Source of the DNA: Artemia franciscana
Lineage: Eukaryota; Arthropoda; Branchiopoda; Anostraca; Artemiidae
Length of the DNA: 64,000 bases
Reading direction: 5' to 3'
Assembly (NCBI RefSeq): GCF_032884065.1
Contig: NC_088879.1
Coordinates: 22,926,038 to 22,990,037, forward strand
The stretch's first letter is position 1, and every line of letters begins with the position of its first letter. Of this stretch, positions 24,301 through 33,572 are shown one piece after another. A program made the position numbers and the translations under genes. Below the pieces are notes generated by a model. The model did no database searches and had not been told where the DNA came from. It saw nothing but the letters and a program-made list of their open reading frames with translations.

Positions 24301-27300
24301 GTGTTTGATAATTTAAAAACTGTTATCAAGAAATCTTTCCTCTTATCTAGTAAAAGGTTCTTAAAAATAGACACTTATAGTAAAAAAGCTATATGGACAA
24401 AGGATGAGTAGGGTTAAGGCCTCATTCAAGTGCTGGTCTATATTAATCACTAATTTAGGAAAACAGTCTTCCTTTTCTCCTTCTGTCTCTCTCTTTTTTT
24501 TTGTGTGTGTGTGTGTTTGTGCTGTTGCATTGGTGATTTCTCTTTTCATGATATAATGTTATCAACTGCTGGAAAGCCAATCAGCTCAAAATTTGACGTT
24601 ACTATAATTTCATTTTGTTTTTGTTTTCAATGTTGAAATAAGTACGTAAGAAAATGTTTCTAATAAAGCGCTATTCATACAGTTGGTGGTAACGAAATGT
24701 AGTAAGGATCAACCCGGCTCAATAGCAACCGAAACTCTAAAAAATGGAATTGTGATACCAATAGTTACATCAAAAGAATCAAATTTTAATGCTGATTTTA
24801 AATATATAAGTTTCATCAAGATTAGTCTTACCCATCAAAAGGTACGAGCCTGAGAAAATTTGCCTCATTTTAGATAATAGGGAGAAACACCCCTTAAAAG
24901 TCATACAATCTTAACGAAAATCACACCATCAGATTCAGCGTATCAGAGAACCCCATTGTAGAAGTTTCAAGCTCCCATCTACAAAAATGTGGAATTTTGT
25001 ATTTTTTGCCAGAAGGCAGATCACGGATGCGTGTTTATTTGTTTTTTTTTCCAGGGGTGATCGTATCGACTCAGTGGTCCTAGAATGTCGCTAGAGGGCT
25101 CATTCTAAAGGAAATTAGAAGTTCTAGTGCCGTTTTTAAGTGACCAAAAAAATTGGAGGACACATAGGCCCCCTCCCACGCTCTTTTCACCCAAAGTCAC
25201 CGGATCAAAATTCTGAGATAGCCATTTTATTCACCATAGTCAAAAACCCTAATACCTATGCCTTTGGAGACGACTTGCTCCGCCACAGTCCCCGTGAGAG
25301 GGGCTGCAAGTTACAAACTTTGACCTCTGTTTACATATAGTAATGATTATTGAGAAGTGTACTGACGTTTTCAGGGGAATCTTTTTTTTGGGGGGGAGAG
25401 GTTGAGGGGGGATTACGTGGAAGGATCTTTCCATGGAGGAATTTGTCAGGGGGAAGAGGATTTCAATGAAGGGGGCGCAGGATTTTCTACCATTATTTAA
25501 AAAAAAAACAATGAAAAAATAAACACGAAAAGTTTTTTCAACGGAAAGTAAGGAGCAGCATTAAAACTTAAAACGAACAGAAATTTTTACGCATATGAGG
25601 GGTTTACCCCCTCGTAATACCTCGCTCTTTACGCTATATTGTTTTAGTAATTTCAACTATCTATTCTACTGCCTTTGTGATTCAGGGGGTCATTCTTAAG
25701 GAATTGGGACAAAATTTAATCTTTGGTGTAAAGAGCGAGGTATTGACGTAGGGGTGAACCCCCTCATATACGCAATAAAACATACGAATATAGAGGTTTG
25801 TTACGTAAGTTAATTCTTAAGTTATGTATATTTTTTACTAATGAAAAACGTTCGTAAAAAATTAAAAGTTCTAGTTGCCTTTTTAAGTAGTCAAAAAATT
25901 GGAGGGCAACTAGGCCTCCTCCCTCGCTCCTTTTTCTCTCAAAATCTTCTGATTAAATCTATGAGAAAGCCATTCAGCAAAACAAAAATTAATGTGCAAA
26001 TTTCTTTTTAATTATTTACGTGCGGAGAGCCAAGATTAAAACATGCATTAATTCAAAAACGTCCAGAAATTAAATAAAAAAACAAGTTTTTTTAACTGAA
26101 AGTAAGGAGCGACATTAAAACTTAAAACGAAGAGAAATTACTCCGTATATGAAAGGGGCTTTTCCTCCTCAAAGCCCTGCTCTTTACGCTAAAGTTTTTT
26201 ACTGTTTTAAAAAGTAGAGTCAAGAGAAAGAGTCAAACTTCAGCGTAAAGAGCGAGGCGTTGAGGAGGTGATATATATAGAACTATAAATATCAGAGGCC
26301 GTAACTACGAAAACAGTCATCAATTGCAGCTGCTGCTCTCGCCTTCAACGTTTAAAAAACTATAGGAACGTTTCTTTGAATGATTCTTTGATTTGGAAGG
26401 CTGAACACTTCTATTATTTTCAGGAGTCTCTGAATCGCGGAAATAGTTTTTGGAAAACTGGCATCTGATTAAATTTGTATATATCTCTCCGAATTTGACG
26501 GTTGATGGCTCAGTTGTTAAGGGCGAGTTTAATGTTAAAGAGACGTTTACATTTTATCATGCAAATGTTGTAAAAATAACTGCTTCTTCAGTTGGCCCCC
26601 GTCTCTCTAAGCCTATTCTGATTTCAAATCGTATCTTGATCCAACTTGCTTCAAGTCAGTGACCCTGGAGGCAGTTTTTGAGTTTGAGATAAGTAGACTT
26701 GTCAATGGACTAACAGGTTCAATGTATTCTGATCCAGATTGTATACACACCAAGGTGATGACAAGACATTTTTTCTTCAATTATCTCTCCTATGACAAGA
26801 CGTGTAAATATGTCGTTCGAGAATGGAATTTTTCTCAATTCACTTAAGCGAGCTCAATTTTTTTTTTTATATAGGTAGACCTCAGAGTGAACCAGCTAAT
26901 TAATATCCTTATTGTCTGTATTTGGCAAAATTTTGTAAAGGCTATGCTTTCCCTTCTACTTTTGTTTTTAGAAGTATAGGATTTTTCGCGATTTTCAGTT
27001 TGGCTTCCGAGCAAAGGACTCAACTGAACATGCTTTTGCTGCTCTTTTGAATTTTCTACATTCTCCTCTTGATTCTGGTCTGATTCCTGTCACTAAATTT
27101 GTGGACGTCCAAAAAGCTTTTGATTCCTAGACCCGTCAGATTCTACACTTTAAGTTATTTCATTACGGTATTTTTTCCGAACACCGTCTCATGTTGAGCT
27201 TGGGGTCCGAAAAGGCTCAGTTCTAGGGTCACTTCTTTTCTTAATTTATATTAATAGTACTGTTTTTACCGTTATGAACCAAAAATAAATAGTTTGTCAT

Positions 27301-29973
27301 CTCGAATCTTTCCATGTCCACAAACGTATATTTCCATTAAGTGGTAACGACATTCCAGTTGCCTTCGCTGATGAAAGCACCTTTGGTACTGCTGTCAGAG
27401 CGGATCCTAGGACCCGTATCAAGTTAAATGTTTTGTTTGACAGACAAATTCTGTGACTGGGCATTATATGCTGCTAAGTGAAGCTTCCTAATTTTCTTGC
27501 GGGTTTCTCTGGCTTGGCCCCAACTTTCGGAAATAATTTTTTCAAGGGGCTTTCTTAGTAGATATAGTGATCGTTCTTTGGTTCGTGGGCAATCTTTTTT
27601 TTATGAGAATTTCTCCTTTAGGGATCATATTAGTCAATTTCAAATGAAGATTTCCAGGAATCTGAGGATTCTTAGAAAACTCAAACACATTTTTCAAACA
27701 TATCCGGTTGATATCTCTAGTCTAAATTCGAATTTTGTTTTGCTTATATGCATGCCATGGCACTTTGCTCCAGGTTGGGTTTCAGCTGATTGGAATTTTT
27801 CCTTTTTAGTGTGTTTCTGTCTTTTGTTTCTTTCTCCATGCATTCCTGGCCACAGAGCCTTGGGGGGGGGGGGGGATATTTGATGTTTCGTTTTTTGCTT
27901 TTTTGTTGTTTAACAAAATATTATCTTAGTAGTAGCAGTGGTAAGAGTAGTAGTTAGCGCACTGCCTTTTCCTTAGGTCAACACTCATTTCCTTAGGTCA
28001 TGCCCTGAAAGTTTCAACTTAATACTCTTAGCCGTTCTTAAGATGTTGCTGATACGTCCTTTTAACAATCTGCATTGTTTTAATTTAGTTCAACATTCCT
28101 CGAGAGTTTCACCTTAATACCCTTACCCTTAGTAGTATGCACGTAGTACCTTTTGGATAGTTCAACATCCCTCTCAACATGTCCTGAAAATATCAAGTTA
28201 ATCCCCTAAGCCGTTTCTAAAATATTGCTCATACGCTCTTTTGACAACCTGCATGCACATAATATGTTTCGATTGTGTTTGACATTCCTCTCTTAAGCTC
28301 CGCAATTTATATATGAAGATATAAGCTTAGAACGATGCCAGTCATACGACTGTTTCTTGTGTTGAGCACTTAGGTTTTGACTTTAGTCATTACCACGGTT
28401 CTGAGTTCATAGTTTCAGTAGCCACTTTATGAAATGCCGAAGCCTCGTGCGACGTAAAGTTGTCGAGTATCTTTTTCACAGGATAAACCTTGTTCTTACG
28501 GATGATTCTAAGGAGTATATAATCCACGAAGCAAGATATTTTACCCGTCTAAAAGGAATACTTCAATTCACTGCCTCTGCACACACAAAACACAGAAAGC
28601 CGTTCTAGGTCGTTTCCTAATAAATGCTAGTTATACTTTAAGCTAGCTTGAAATATTCTGCCCTTCTTCTAGCCTGACTTCAGTTGCGGAATAATTCACG
28701 GTAACGAATAATCCACCTTACTAGCCTACACCATTGACTATATAACTTGTATTTTACACATTGCTACCACCAGGGGCACCGCAGTCATTCACTTTTCTCA
28801 TCTGACATTTATATGTTCAGTAAATTTCTGAGATCTTGAATGCTATGTACTAGATGTTAAGATTTCATGATTTAGTGAAAACTTGTGATTTACTTACAGT
28901 CCCTATAAGGAGTTTCTAAAGACTTCTACGACCAAAATACCTGCCAGGTTACGAGCTTTTATTAGAGATGGGGTGGTATTTATTGCGCTAAAGTTTTTGA
29001 GACCATCCTTGGGATTCTTCATGCGTAAAAAAAAAAAAAAAAAAAATGAAAAGCACATAATGGAGTGCCAAGATACCATTTTGACTTCTCAACTTATGCA
29101 GTTGAGAAAATTAAAAAGAGGATTCGGTATGGGTCCAGCTTTGGCAATCATTCGGAGGTAAAAGTATCAACAATTTTTGGCGTTTGACAAGTCTTTATGC
29201 TTGGGCTGTGGAGAATGTTCCAAAGTCAATTTCATACTGTATTATAATTAAATACAATAGAACGAATTGAGAATTCTTTGGTAATTTAAAAATGAATTTT
29301 AGAGTGGCGACATGTGCTTAAAATAGGAAATGTATTCAATGACAATTCCTTTTGATTTTGTTATTAATTCTTGTTTTCAGTAAATATATCTGGGAATATA
29401 CACCGTTAAGAGTCAGCGAACAGCAAGGACATTATCGCAAAAGTTTGAGAAGTTGACTAGGTCAGAATGGCTTCTGAAACACCAGATTGTTACCTTACTA
29501 TTTCTGCTACTAATTTCGGTTCATTCAGCTGTAGGAGAAAACGGTTGGACAATTGTCTACAAAAGAGTTGGAACTGAGAAAGATTTTGGATTTTGATTTT
29601 TAGTCCAGCACCGAATTCTTTCACTGATCTTGTTTCAATGGTAGCATTTTTGTTATATTTTCGTGTGCTCAAAATTTTACAGCGATTGCATTACATTGAT
29701 AATTTGCCATTTGAGTCACAATGTATGATAGTACTAATTTTCCTATTTCTGGAAAGTCAAGACTAATTTGACCCAAAAATATTTTTCAGGTTCTACGGCC
29801 GTGATTCTGCGTTATATAAATTCAGCATTACAACAGGATTGCCAGATCAGCAACCAATCCCCTCTGCAAGGCGTCTAGTCGCTTTCATTTTCCATCCGAC
29901 AGATCCTTTTGTGATTACAGTTCAAAGAACTAACGCAGAATATGTTGTAAACTTCCATACACGCGGTGTATAA
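11008..29973 (+). CDS. DET1: DET1 homologue (spliced gene, 3 coding exons)
   Basis: Joining 11008-12263, 15649-15855 and 29790-29973 gives 1647 nt, 548 residues plus stop, close to the ~550 of vertebrate DET1. Both introns are GT-AG and both split a codon after its second base (AG|G, Arg). Conserved stretches in order: [48 protein letters not shown] block ([19 protein letters not shown]), [37 protein letters not shown] and [13 protein letters not shown] near the end. DET1 is known to act with DDB1, DDA1 and COP1 in a nuclear CUL4 ubiquitin ligase that targets transcription factors such as c-Jun. The reading frame has no lesions, so the gene is probably functional. It is convergent with the ENSA gene. 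Identity is from remembered family sequence. Confidence 0.95.
12278..12308 (+). repeat. poly(A) tract of 31
   Basis: An uninterrupted run of A sits 14 bases inside DET1 intron 1. It could be the tail of an old retroposed sequence or a grown mononucleotide repeat. I see no recognisable element before it, because the preceding sequence is DET1 exon. Confidence 0.9.
12309..13399. other. unassigned intronic sequence
   Basis: Non-coding part of DET1 intron 1; nothing recognised. Confidence 0.5.
13400..14900 (+). repeat. degenerate tandem array T4 (unit ~145 bp, about 11 units)
   Basis: Each unit has a 'GTTTAGTTGAGATCCGACAA'-like phrase, then 'GTGCTGATGACAAGA', then 'AGGACCCCTCCCCCT' and 'AGATTGGA'. 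Starts lie near 13403, 13510, 13648, 13751, 13890, 14045, 14178, 14325, 14485, 14628 and 14772. Units are well diverged, so the array is old. It lies within DET1 intron 1. Confidence 0.65.
14901..15648. other. unassigned intronic sequence
   Basis: AT-rich end of DET1 intron 1 leading to the acceptor TTTTCTAG at 15641-15648. No element recognised. Confidence 0.5.
15649..15855 (+). CDS. DET1: DET1 coding exon 2
   Basis: 207 nt. The first base completes an Arg codon, then [40 protein letters not shown] and [10 protein letters not shown] follow. Vertebrate DET1 has the matching 'LPISAQS..SPYLDLSLFSYDD' segment. It ends at donor AG|GTAACA (15856). Confidence 0.93.
16140..16745 (+). pseudogene. 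non-LTR retrotransposon reverse transcriptase remnant
   Basis: Discontinuous frames read [18 protein letters not shown] (RT motif A region with the catalytic Asp), [19 protein letters not shown] (the GVPQGS-like motif) and [13 protein letters not shown]. They continue with [20 protein letters not shown] and SMIAERLS, matching the post-catalytic region of jockey/CR1-type LINEs. Several frameshifts, stops and a deletion between motif A and 'VPQGS' make it dead. Confidence 0.6.
16746..19359. other. unassigned intronic sequence
   Basis: Non-coding, AT-rich part of DET1 intron 2. Two loosely similar blocks, near 17.88-18.0 and 18.3-18.45 kb, share 'GGCGAG(A/C)ATATAAAAAA' and a following 'GGCGTC'. 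They may be a diverged repeat pair. Confidence 0.4.
19360..19770 (+). repeat. dispersed repeat R1, copy b (diverged, truncated)
   Basis: Shares the R1 start: GTTTATGGTAACGAGCTGAAG, 'ATTTTTATGCTGATTTCAAAT', 'ACACATCAAAA' and 'ACCATCCGATTCAGCATAT' in the same order as the other copies. It stops before the foldback block. Confidence 0.55.
20255..21410 (+). pseudogene. Penelope-like reverse transcriptase (copy A), broken
   Basis: The frame opens mid-protein ([10 protein letters not shown]..). It shows [20 protein letters not shown], the catalytic motif A region [14 protein letters not shown], and motif [20 protein letters not shown]. Around 21039-21063 the frame shifts exactly where motif C (YxDD) is expected, so the catalytic Asp pair is missing. 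The next frame continues [20 protein letters not shown] and [16 protein letters not shown] second break near 21262-21285 removes roughly 60 residues before a thumb-like tail, [19 protein letters not shown], ending about 21408. This RT lineage is related to telomerase RT. The copy is dead. Confidence 0.75.
21411..22352 (+). other. junction between PLE copies (pseudo-LTR-like, non-coding)
   Basis: Lies between the end of RT in copy A and the endonuclease of copy B. It holds the 3' part of copy A, whose 21982-22122 segment recurs at 24402-24554, and the 5' leader of copy B. Its features are a hammerhead-like set of motifs (21762-21821), the hairpin AGCCA..TGGCT (~21745-21761), and a TTATTCCAG acceptor-like sequence near 22123-22130. 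Which part counts as a true pseudo-LTR cannot be decided without other copies. Confidence 0.5.
21762..21821 (+). ncRNA. hammerhead-ribozyme-like motif set, non-canonical order
   Basis: Three segments occur: GGGGTA|GAGAAT (21762-21773), GGC-GAAA-CCC (21781-21790) and ATTCTC-CTGATGA-GCC (21806-21821). Together they supply the invariant CUGAUGA, GAA and a UA cleavage context. Stem I (ATTCTC/GAGAAT, 6 bp), stem II (GCC/GGC, 3 bp) and stem III (ACCC/GGGT, 4 bp) all pair. However, the linear order is the reverse of the hammerhead cyclic order, so a single transcript would need a pseudoknot or tandem copies. It may be chance or a degenerate relic. Confidence 0.3.
22353..22964 (+). pseudogene. GIY-YIG endonuclease domain of Naiad-type PLE (copy B)
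   Basis: About 200 open codons. A Cys pair ([10 protein letters not shown]) and further Cys residues precede the core [20 protein letters not shown], where VIY and YVG stand for GIY and [12 protein letters not shown] follows with the expected Arg and His, then a HCNNGKC segment, a Glu-containing [20 protein letters not shown] block, and a Lys/Arg-rich end. The Cys/His set fits the zinc-binding CCHH found in PLE endonucleases, which nick target DNA for integration. The start is uncertain; TTG and ATG codons near 22353-22380 are possible. The frame ends at 22962-22964, and a +1 shift is needed to reach the RT frame. Confidence 0.8.
22965..24401 (+). pseudogene. CxC linker and reverse transcriptase of Naiad-type PLE (copy B)
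   Basis: In the next frame, after a TAG at 23068-23070, the protein runs to a TAG at 24211-24213 and on to 24401. The linker shows [20 protein letters not shown] then [12 protein letters not shown] at 23443-23451 is the CxC motif. The RT start follows: [40 protein letters not shown] and motif [13 protein letters not shown]. The 24211 stop is a CAG-to-TAG change relative to copy A. Motifs B and C are lost in the internal deletion. Stops are TAG, not TGA, so there is no sign of the selenocysteine recoding reported for some Naiads. Confidence 0.75.
24402..24554 (+). repeat. 3' end of PLE copy B
   Basis: Near-identical to 21982-22122 (GGATGAGTAGGGTTAAGGCC ... TTTTCATGATAT). It differs mainly in length of a T/GT microsatellite at ~24493-24516. 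It follows RT sequence directly at the deletion junction 24401/24402. Confidence 0.8.
24665..26290 (+). repeat. dispersed repeat R1, copy c (near full length)
   Basis: Begins near GTTGGTGGTAACGAAATGTAG with 'ACCCGGCTCAATAGCAACCG'. It runs through 'CATCAAAAGGTACGAGCCTG', 'GTCCCCGTGAGAGGGGCTGC' and two foldback blocks (25550-25800 and 26085-26290). Arms contain AACTTAAAACGAACAGAAAT and CTCGCTCTTTACGCT, facing reverse complements such as AGAGCGAGG. No conserved protein frame. Confidence 0.75.
26440..27755 (+). pseudogene. LINE (jockey/RTE-like) reverse transcriptase remnant
   Basis: Fragments in several plus frames, in LINE order. [19 protein letters not shown] with IHTKV (26.66-26.77 kb) resembles the 'SPGPDGI' entry motif. 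[20 protein letters not shown] and [10 protein letters not shown] (motif A) lie at 26.97-27.13 kb. A 'GVRKGSVLG'-like motif B follows near 27.2 kb. Then come [20 protein letters not shown] and [12 protein letters not shown] (27.62-27.72 kb), the post-catalytic block. At least three frame changes and stops show it is inactive. Confidence 0.65.
27985..28310 (-). repeat. T1 family tandem repeat, inverted copy
   Basis: On the minus strand the phrases 'TATTAAGTTGAAACTTTC', 'GAGGAATGTTGAAC' and 'AGCAACATCTTA' recur two to three times. They match the direct T1 array at 5.4-6.3 kb. Confidence 0.55.
28311..29789. other. unassigned end of DET1 intron 2
   Basis: No gene or repeat recognised. An A tract lies at ~29028-29046. 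It ends at the acceptor ATTTTTCAG (29781-29789). Confidence 0.45.
29790..29973 (+). CDS. DET1: DET1 coding exon 3 (C-terminus)
   Basis: 184 nt. Completes the split Arg codon, then [40 protein letters not shown] and [16 protein letters not shown], with TAA at 29971-29973. The vertebrate end, '[13 protein letters not shown]' plus a short tail, matches almost exactly. Confidence 0.95.
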
Positions 29974-30879
29974 CTATACCTTAATTTAATGTGATATTCT
30001 TATGCGTAGCCTGATGTGATATTAGGTTGCAGTTTGTGTGTACCCACTTAAACTGAAATTCTTCGAAGCAGATTTGACTAAATCCATTCGTCTTTGTTAT
30101 TGTTGCTGAGATCTTTACATTGGAGCACTTGATTCGCTACGTTCGTAGTATATCTCTTTAAATAAGTGTTAGACGATGGTTGTGACTCGGGATGATTTCA
30201 GCAAGGCAAAAAATATCTTCATATGACGAATATTTGTTGGCTTTTTTGGATCAAAATTGCAAGAGTTTCTTTTTCTGGTATGCCAAGTAGTATTTATAAT
30301 ATTAAAAGAAAAAAACAAACGAAGTCAGATAGGTTAATTTATCTGACATAAATGCAAAGTTCCATGAATCTGCTTTAATCTTAATTACACAAGAAAATAA
30401 GTTACTTTACACATTCCAAGAAGGAGAGAAGATTTCTAGTGATGTTCTCCCTAAACCCTTAATTTTTCTCCATCAGTGAAGTGACGGGTTAATAGTAAGA
30501 ATGAAAGTAAGGTTTGTATTATTTCTAAGAGTTACGTCATTTAATGTCATTAAGCCCAACTCGCTTCATAGTTTCTGCTAACTATTTTATATTTTGTTCT
30601 GGGAAATACAGTTTTAATACTTTCTTTGAATTTTTCAGCGCTGAACGATTTTTGATTTAAGTATTCATAGAGAAGGCTTAGCTCCTATACTCACTGCCTA
30701 CACGGGAGGTTCATGAAACCTCCAAAAGTACAAAAACGATTGCGAGAACCTGCAAGGATAATCCTTTACAGAATAGACCCTTTCCTTAGTTCGATTGCCC
30801 CCCCCCACTGCTAAAACGTAATCCTGACCATGCCCAATACAGAACTTAAGAGGATATCAGAATCAGCAGCATTTTTACT
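29974..30879 (+). other. DET1 3' region
   Basis: No AATAAA close to the stop. The first candidate signal I see is the variant ATTAAA at 30301-30306, about 330 nt downstream. The transcript end is not established. Confidence 0.35.
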
Positions 30880-31105
30880 TGTGGAAAATCTAATTAGGTG
30901 AAATTTCTGCATTCTATTCTGGAGATAATTCTCGTTGATCTGTTATGTCAAGTGCCTTGATTAGATTTAAAACGACCAGCGTTGCCAGCTCTGTGGCTCT
31001 ACCCATCCTGAACCCAACTAGATTTGGATGTAATAAGTCATTGCCTTTCCAGATGATCAGAAGTGCTTGCATTTATAAGCTTCTCTTGAACATGTGATAT
31101 TTGGA
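30880..31105 (-). pseudogene. LINE reverse transcriptase fragment
   Basis: The minus strand reads LLIIWKGNDLLHPNLVGFRM then GRATELATLVVLNLIKALD. This is the 'GFR.GR.T..A' region leading to RT motif A of non-LTR elements, here with ALD at the expected catalytic Asp. Only this ~70-codon piece is recognisable. Confidence 0.5.
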
Positions 31106-33380
31106 CGATTTGAGAATACGTGACAGTTGTACACAGCTTAACATTATTATTGTTGCTGATGATGAAAAGAGTGACATATCTTACAATGAACTGTTCCTGT
31201 AACTCACAATTTCCTTGAGTTAATCGGGTATTTTTTTTGCGGCACTGAGCCTTTTTTTGTATTGACCAAATTACATAATAAATAATTTTCTAAACTGGAC
31301 GCCGGGGAGCAGGGCTCGATGTGTCGGCCATAAAATAGAGATAACTTTAATAAAAGCCAAAGGTAAACCATTATATAGTCCAATAGATAGGGCTTCTTCC
31401 CAAGAGTTTTAAAATTGTTCACTCGCTCAAAAGGTTGCTAACTACTACTCTTGGCCGTTTTTTATTTAAAATTAAACTTTCCGAATCTACGACTTCCAAC
31501 TCCTTTCAAACTATCATATTCATTTCATCTGGTTTGACACCAATTGGAGCAATTCTACTGATGCAGTTCTTGTCATACACACATCTTTGCTGCACTCGGA
31601 AGCAGCTCCAATTGCTATGGTCGGAGGTGACATAGATTTGATACCAATTAAAATTAATTATTTTGCAATCAGAAAAGGCTTACTTTGTACTGGCAAGCTA
31701 CACGACATGATTAGCGGATAAACATGAAAAAACAGGCATACAAAGCTAAATTTTTATTAATATAGTCATACATACATAATATATAAAACATGACCTTACT
31801 ATTAACTGTTACAAGCTCCGAAGATTTGACATAAGGAAACCCGATTTTTTCAGTCCTAGTATCTTGAGTAATAACCGTGAGCGCCGAAGTTTGGAATTCC
31901 AGAGGCTTGAATACAGTTGAAAGAAGTTGGAATTCCGGTGGTTTCAACCTTCGGAGTTTCAAAGTAAAAGATTGCAGAGACAGATACACCTGCCCCCGTG
32001 CTTCACTCAAAGGGCAAAGCAAACGAGCATTCTGGGCTATTCAGTTTATTCTTGACACGTTATTGTCCTACTCGGGAAGCCAGAGCAGCACTTTTCGTAT
32101 AGCTTAGAGGAAATTTTAGAATAATCATTTATATCACTCTTTTTAAATAGTTGACAATATGCTTATAATATTGGGCACGAAGCTCAACAGTGCAATCTCT
32201 AGAGTACAGCAGGATAAAAAAACAAAGAAACTAAGATCTGATTAAAGTGACTACTCCCAGTTCTTTCCAGAACTATAAAAGCTTGGCATTAGTTTTGATA
32301 CGCTCTAAAATTTACTCGGTGTTTAAATCAGCATGTTAAGTATGTATTTATAAGTACTTGCATACTTGCAGTACAGGCTAAAAGATATACTACTCCAGAG
32401 CAAACTAAATCATTAATTTTTCATTATAATTCATGACGATATTTCTGTTCTTATTAATCATCTTGATTTCTACGCCAAGGTAGGGGTCTCTGGACTGTAG
32501 TCCAGATAAACCCCCAAAGAACATACTTCTGGATGCAAAGCTATGATAAAAAAGAGAGCTGTACTGTGTTGTCTTATATTTTGATATTTTGGATTCTTTT
32601 CGGTAAAAAAGGGAAGTTGCACATGTTCAATTCGAAGATATTCAATAGTCAGTCGCGTGGAGTTTGATCGAGATTCTAGTAATGCAACATACACAAAAAA
32701 TAGTAAATTCTAGAAAAGGCCAAAATAGATAGTATGTATCTGCCGATCTTGAAAACAGTATTGAAGTATGCTCAGCTGATACCAAAAGTATGTTCAGTTT
32801 ATGAGGAAAGTCAATGCCCATTGCCCACTTATCTCATTACAGGGGTCTAAAATTCGATTTCGTACTTTTTGACATCAAAGCTTTTTTGGCAAGCTACCAT
32901 CACAAGAGGATTTTTACCTCCCAAATATTGATGCATTATTGATTTTAGGGTTACTGGTGACAGGATTTGAAGCAAAAAAGAAACCAATTAAAATAAAGGA
33001 AACGCAAATAAAGAAGGAAAAAATAACTTAGAAAGCAACAGTATGATGCTTAGAATACATTTTGCAAGGATTCGTAATACTCTTACCGTTCATTTTTTAT
33101 AAGACCTCCATGCAATATTTTTTCAAGATTTAAATATTTAATTTGTGAAGGAAAAATAGCCCCAAAGGAATACCATTAAAAGTACTGCCCTCTATGATGC
33201 ACATTGCAAAATGGTCTTCTATTTTTTCTAATTCTATGACTAATTCAATAAATAAGAGCAACTAGGACAAATGTTCCATCTCAACTATACCTTTATGCAG
33301 TTGCCATGGCTCTAACATTTCAAAAATTCAAGTCACCACAATATACACAAAACACATTTAAGTCACGCTTTAGCGCCATC
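31106..33380. other. intergenic region between convergent DET1 and ENSA
   Basis: No gene recognised. A 10-bp inverted repeat CAATTGGAGC/GCTCCAATTG lies near 31.54-31.62 kb. A short internal duplication of 'TTGGAATTCC(A/G)G(A/T)GG' lies near 31.89-31.94 kb. It probably includes the ENSA 3' untranslated region. Confidence 0.4.
33137..33142 (-). terminator. candidate poly(A) signal of ENSA (variant ATTAAA)
   Basis: ATTAAA on the minus strand about 240 nt after the ENSA stop codon. No canonical AATAAA is seen nearer. Position is reasonable, but this is only a hexamer match. Confidence 0.25.
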
Positions 33381-33572
33381 TTATTCATTGTTTGTGATAG
33401 GTGGTACGGATCTTTTGCTTGTAAGAATGGAAGTTTTTCTTGATGGTATCGATTCTGGAGTAGGTATTGTGTCACCAGTCGGTTGTTGAAGAGCTGGCTG
33501 AAATTTGGGGGCAGTTGTGGTGGGGCCTCTTTGACGAGCCATGTTGTAATCCCCGGAATCAAAATATTTTTG
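33381..33572 (-). CDS. ENSA: ENSA coding exon 3
   Basis: 192 nt, 63 codons plus TAA (33383-33381): QKYFDSGDYNMARQRGPTTT, then GDTIPTPESIPSRKTSILTS. Contains the Greatwall target FDSGDY and the proline-rich segment before the PKA-type site, as in animal endosulfines. Confidence 0.95.
   Translation of the reverse strand, partial: QKYFDSGDYNMARQRGPTTTAPKFQPALQQPTGDTIPTPESIPSRKTSILTSKRSVPPITNNE

Larger units (their letters stand above)
22123..24554 (+). mobile_element. Penelope-like element (Naiad type), copy B, internally deleted
   Basis: Head-to-tail behind copy A. It reads leader, GIY-YIG endonuclease (22353-22964), linker with CxC (23443-23451), reverse transcriptase to 24401, then a direct jump into 3' sequence matching 21982-22122. 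Relative to copy A the equivalent of 20796-21981 (1186 bp) is deleted. Endonuclease before RT plus a CxC linker is the permuted layout reported for Naiad/Chlamys PLEs; canonical Penelope has the endonuclease last. The exact 5' boundary is uncertain. Confidence 0.7.
15856..29789 (+). other. DET1 intron 2 (13.9 kb)
   Basis: GT-AG intron from GTAACA to ATTTTTCAG. It contains two LINE remnants, two R1 copies, a tandem Penelope-like pair and an inverted T1 array. These insertions account for much of its length. Confidence 0.9.

Noticed and set aside
22353..24401. Selenoprotein Naiad with UGA recoding
   Set aside because: The in-frame stops are TAG and one is a CAG change relative to copy A, so they look like decay.
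20255..24554. Canonical Penelope with C-terminal endonuclease (copy A RT plus downstream endonuclease as one element)
   Set aside because: Nearly 1 kb of non-coding 3'/5' terminal sequence separates them, and part of it recurs at the end of copy B, so the endonuclease belongs to the next copy.
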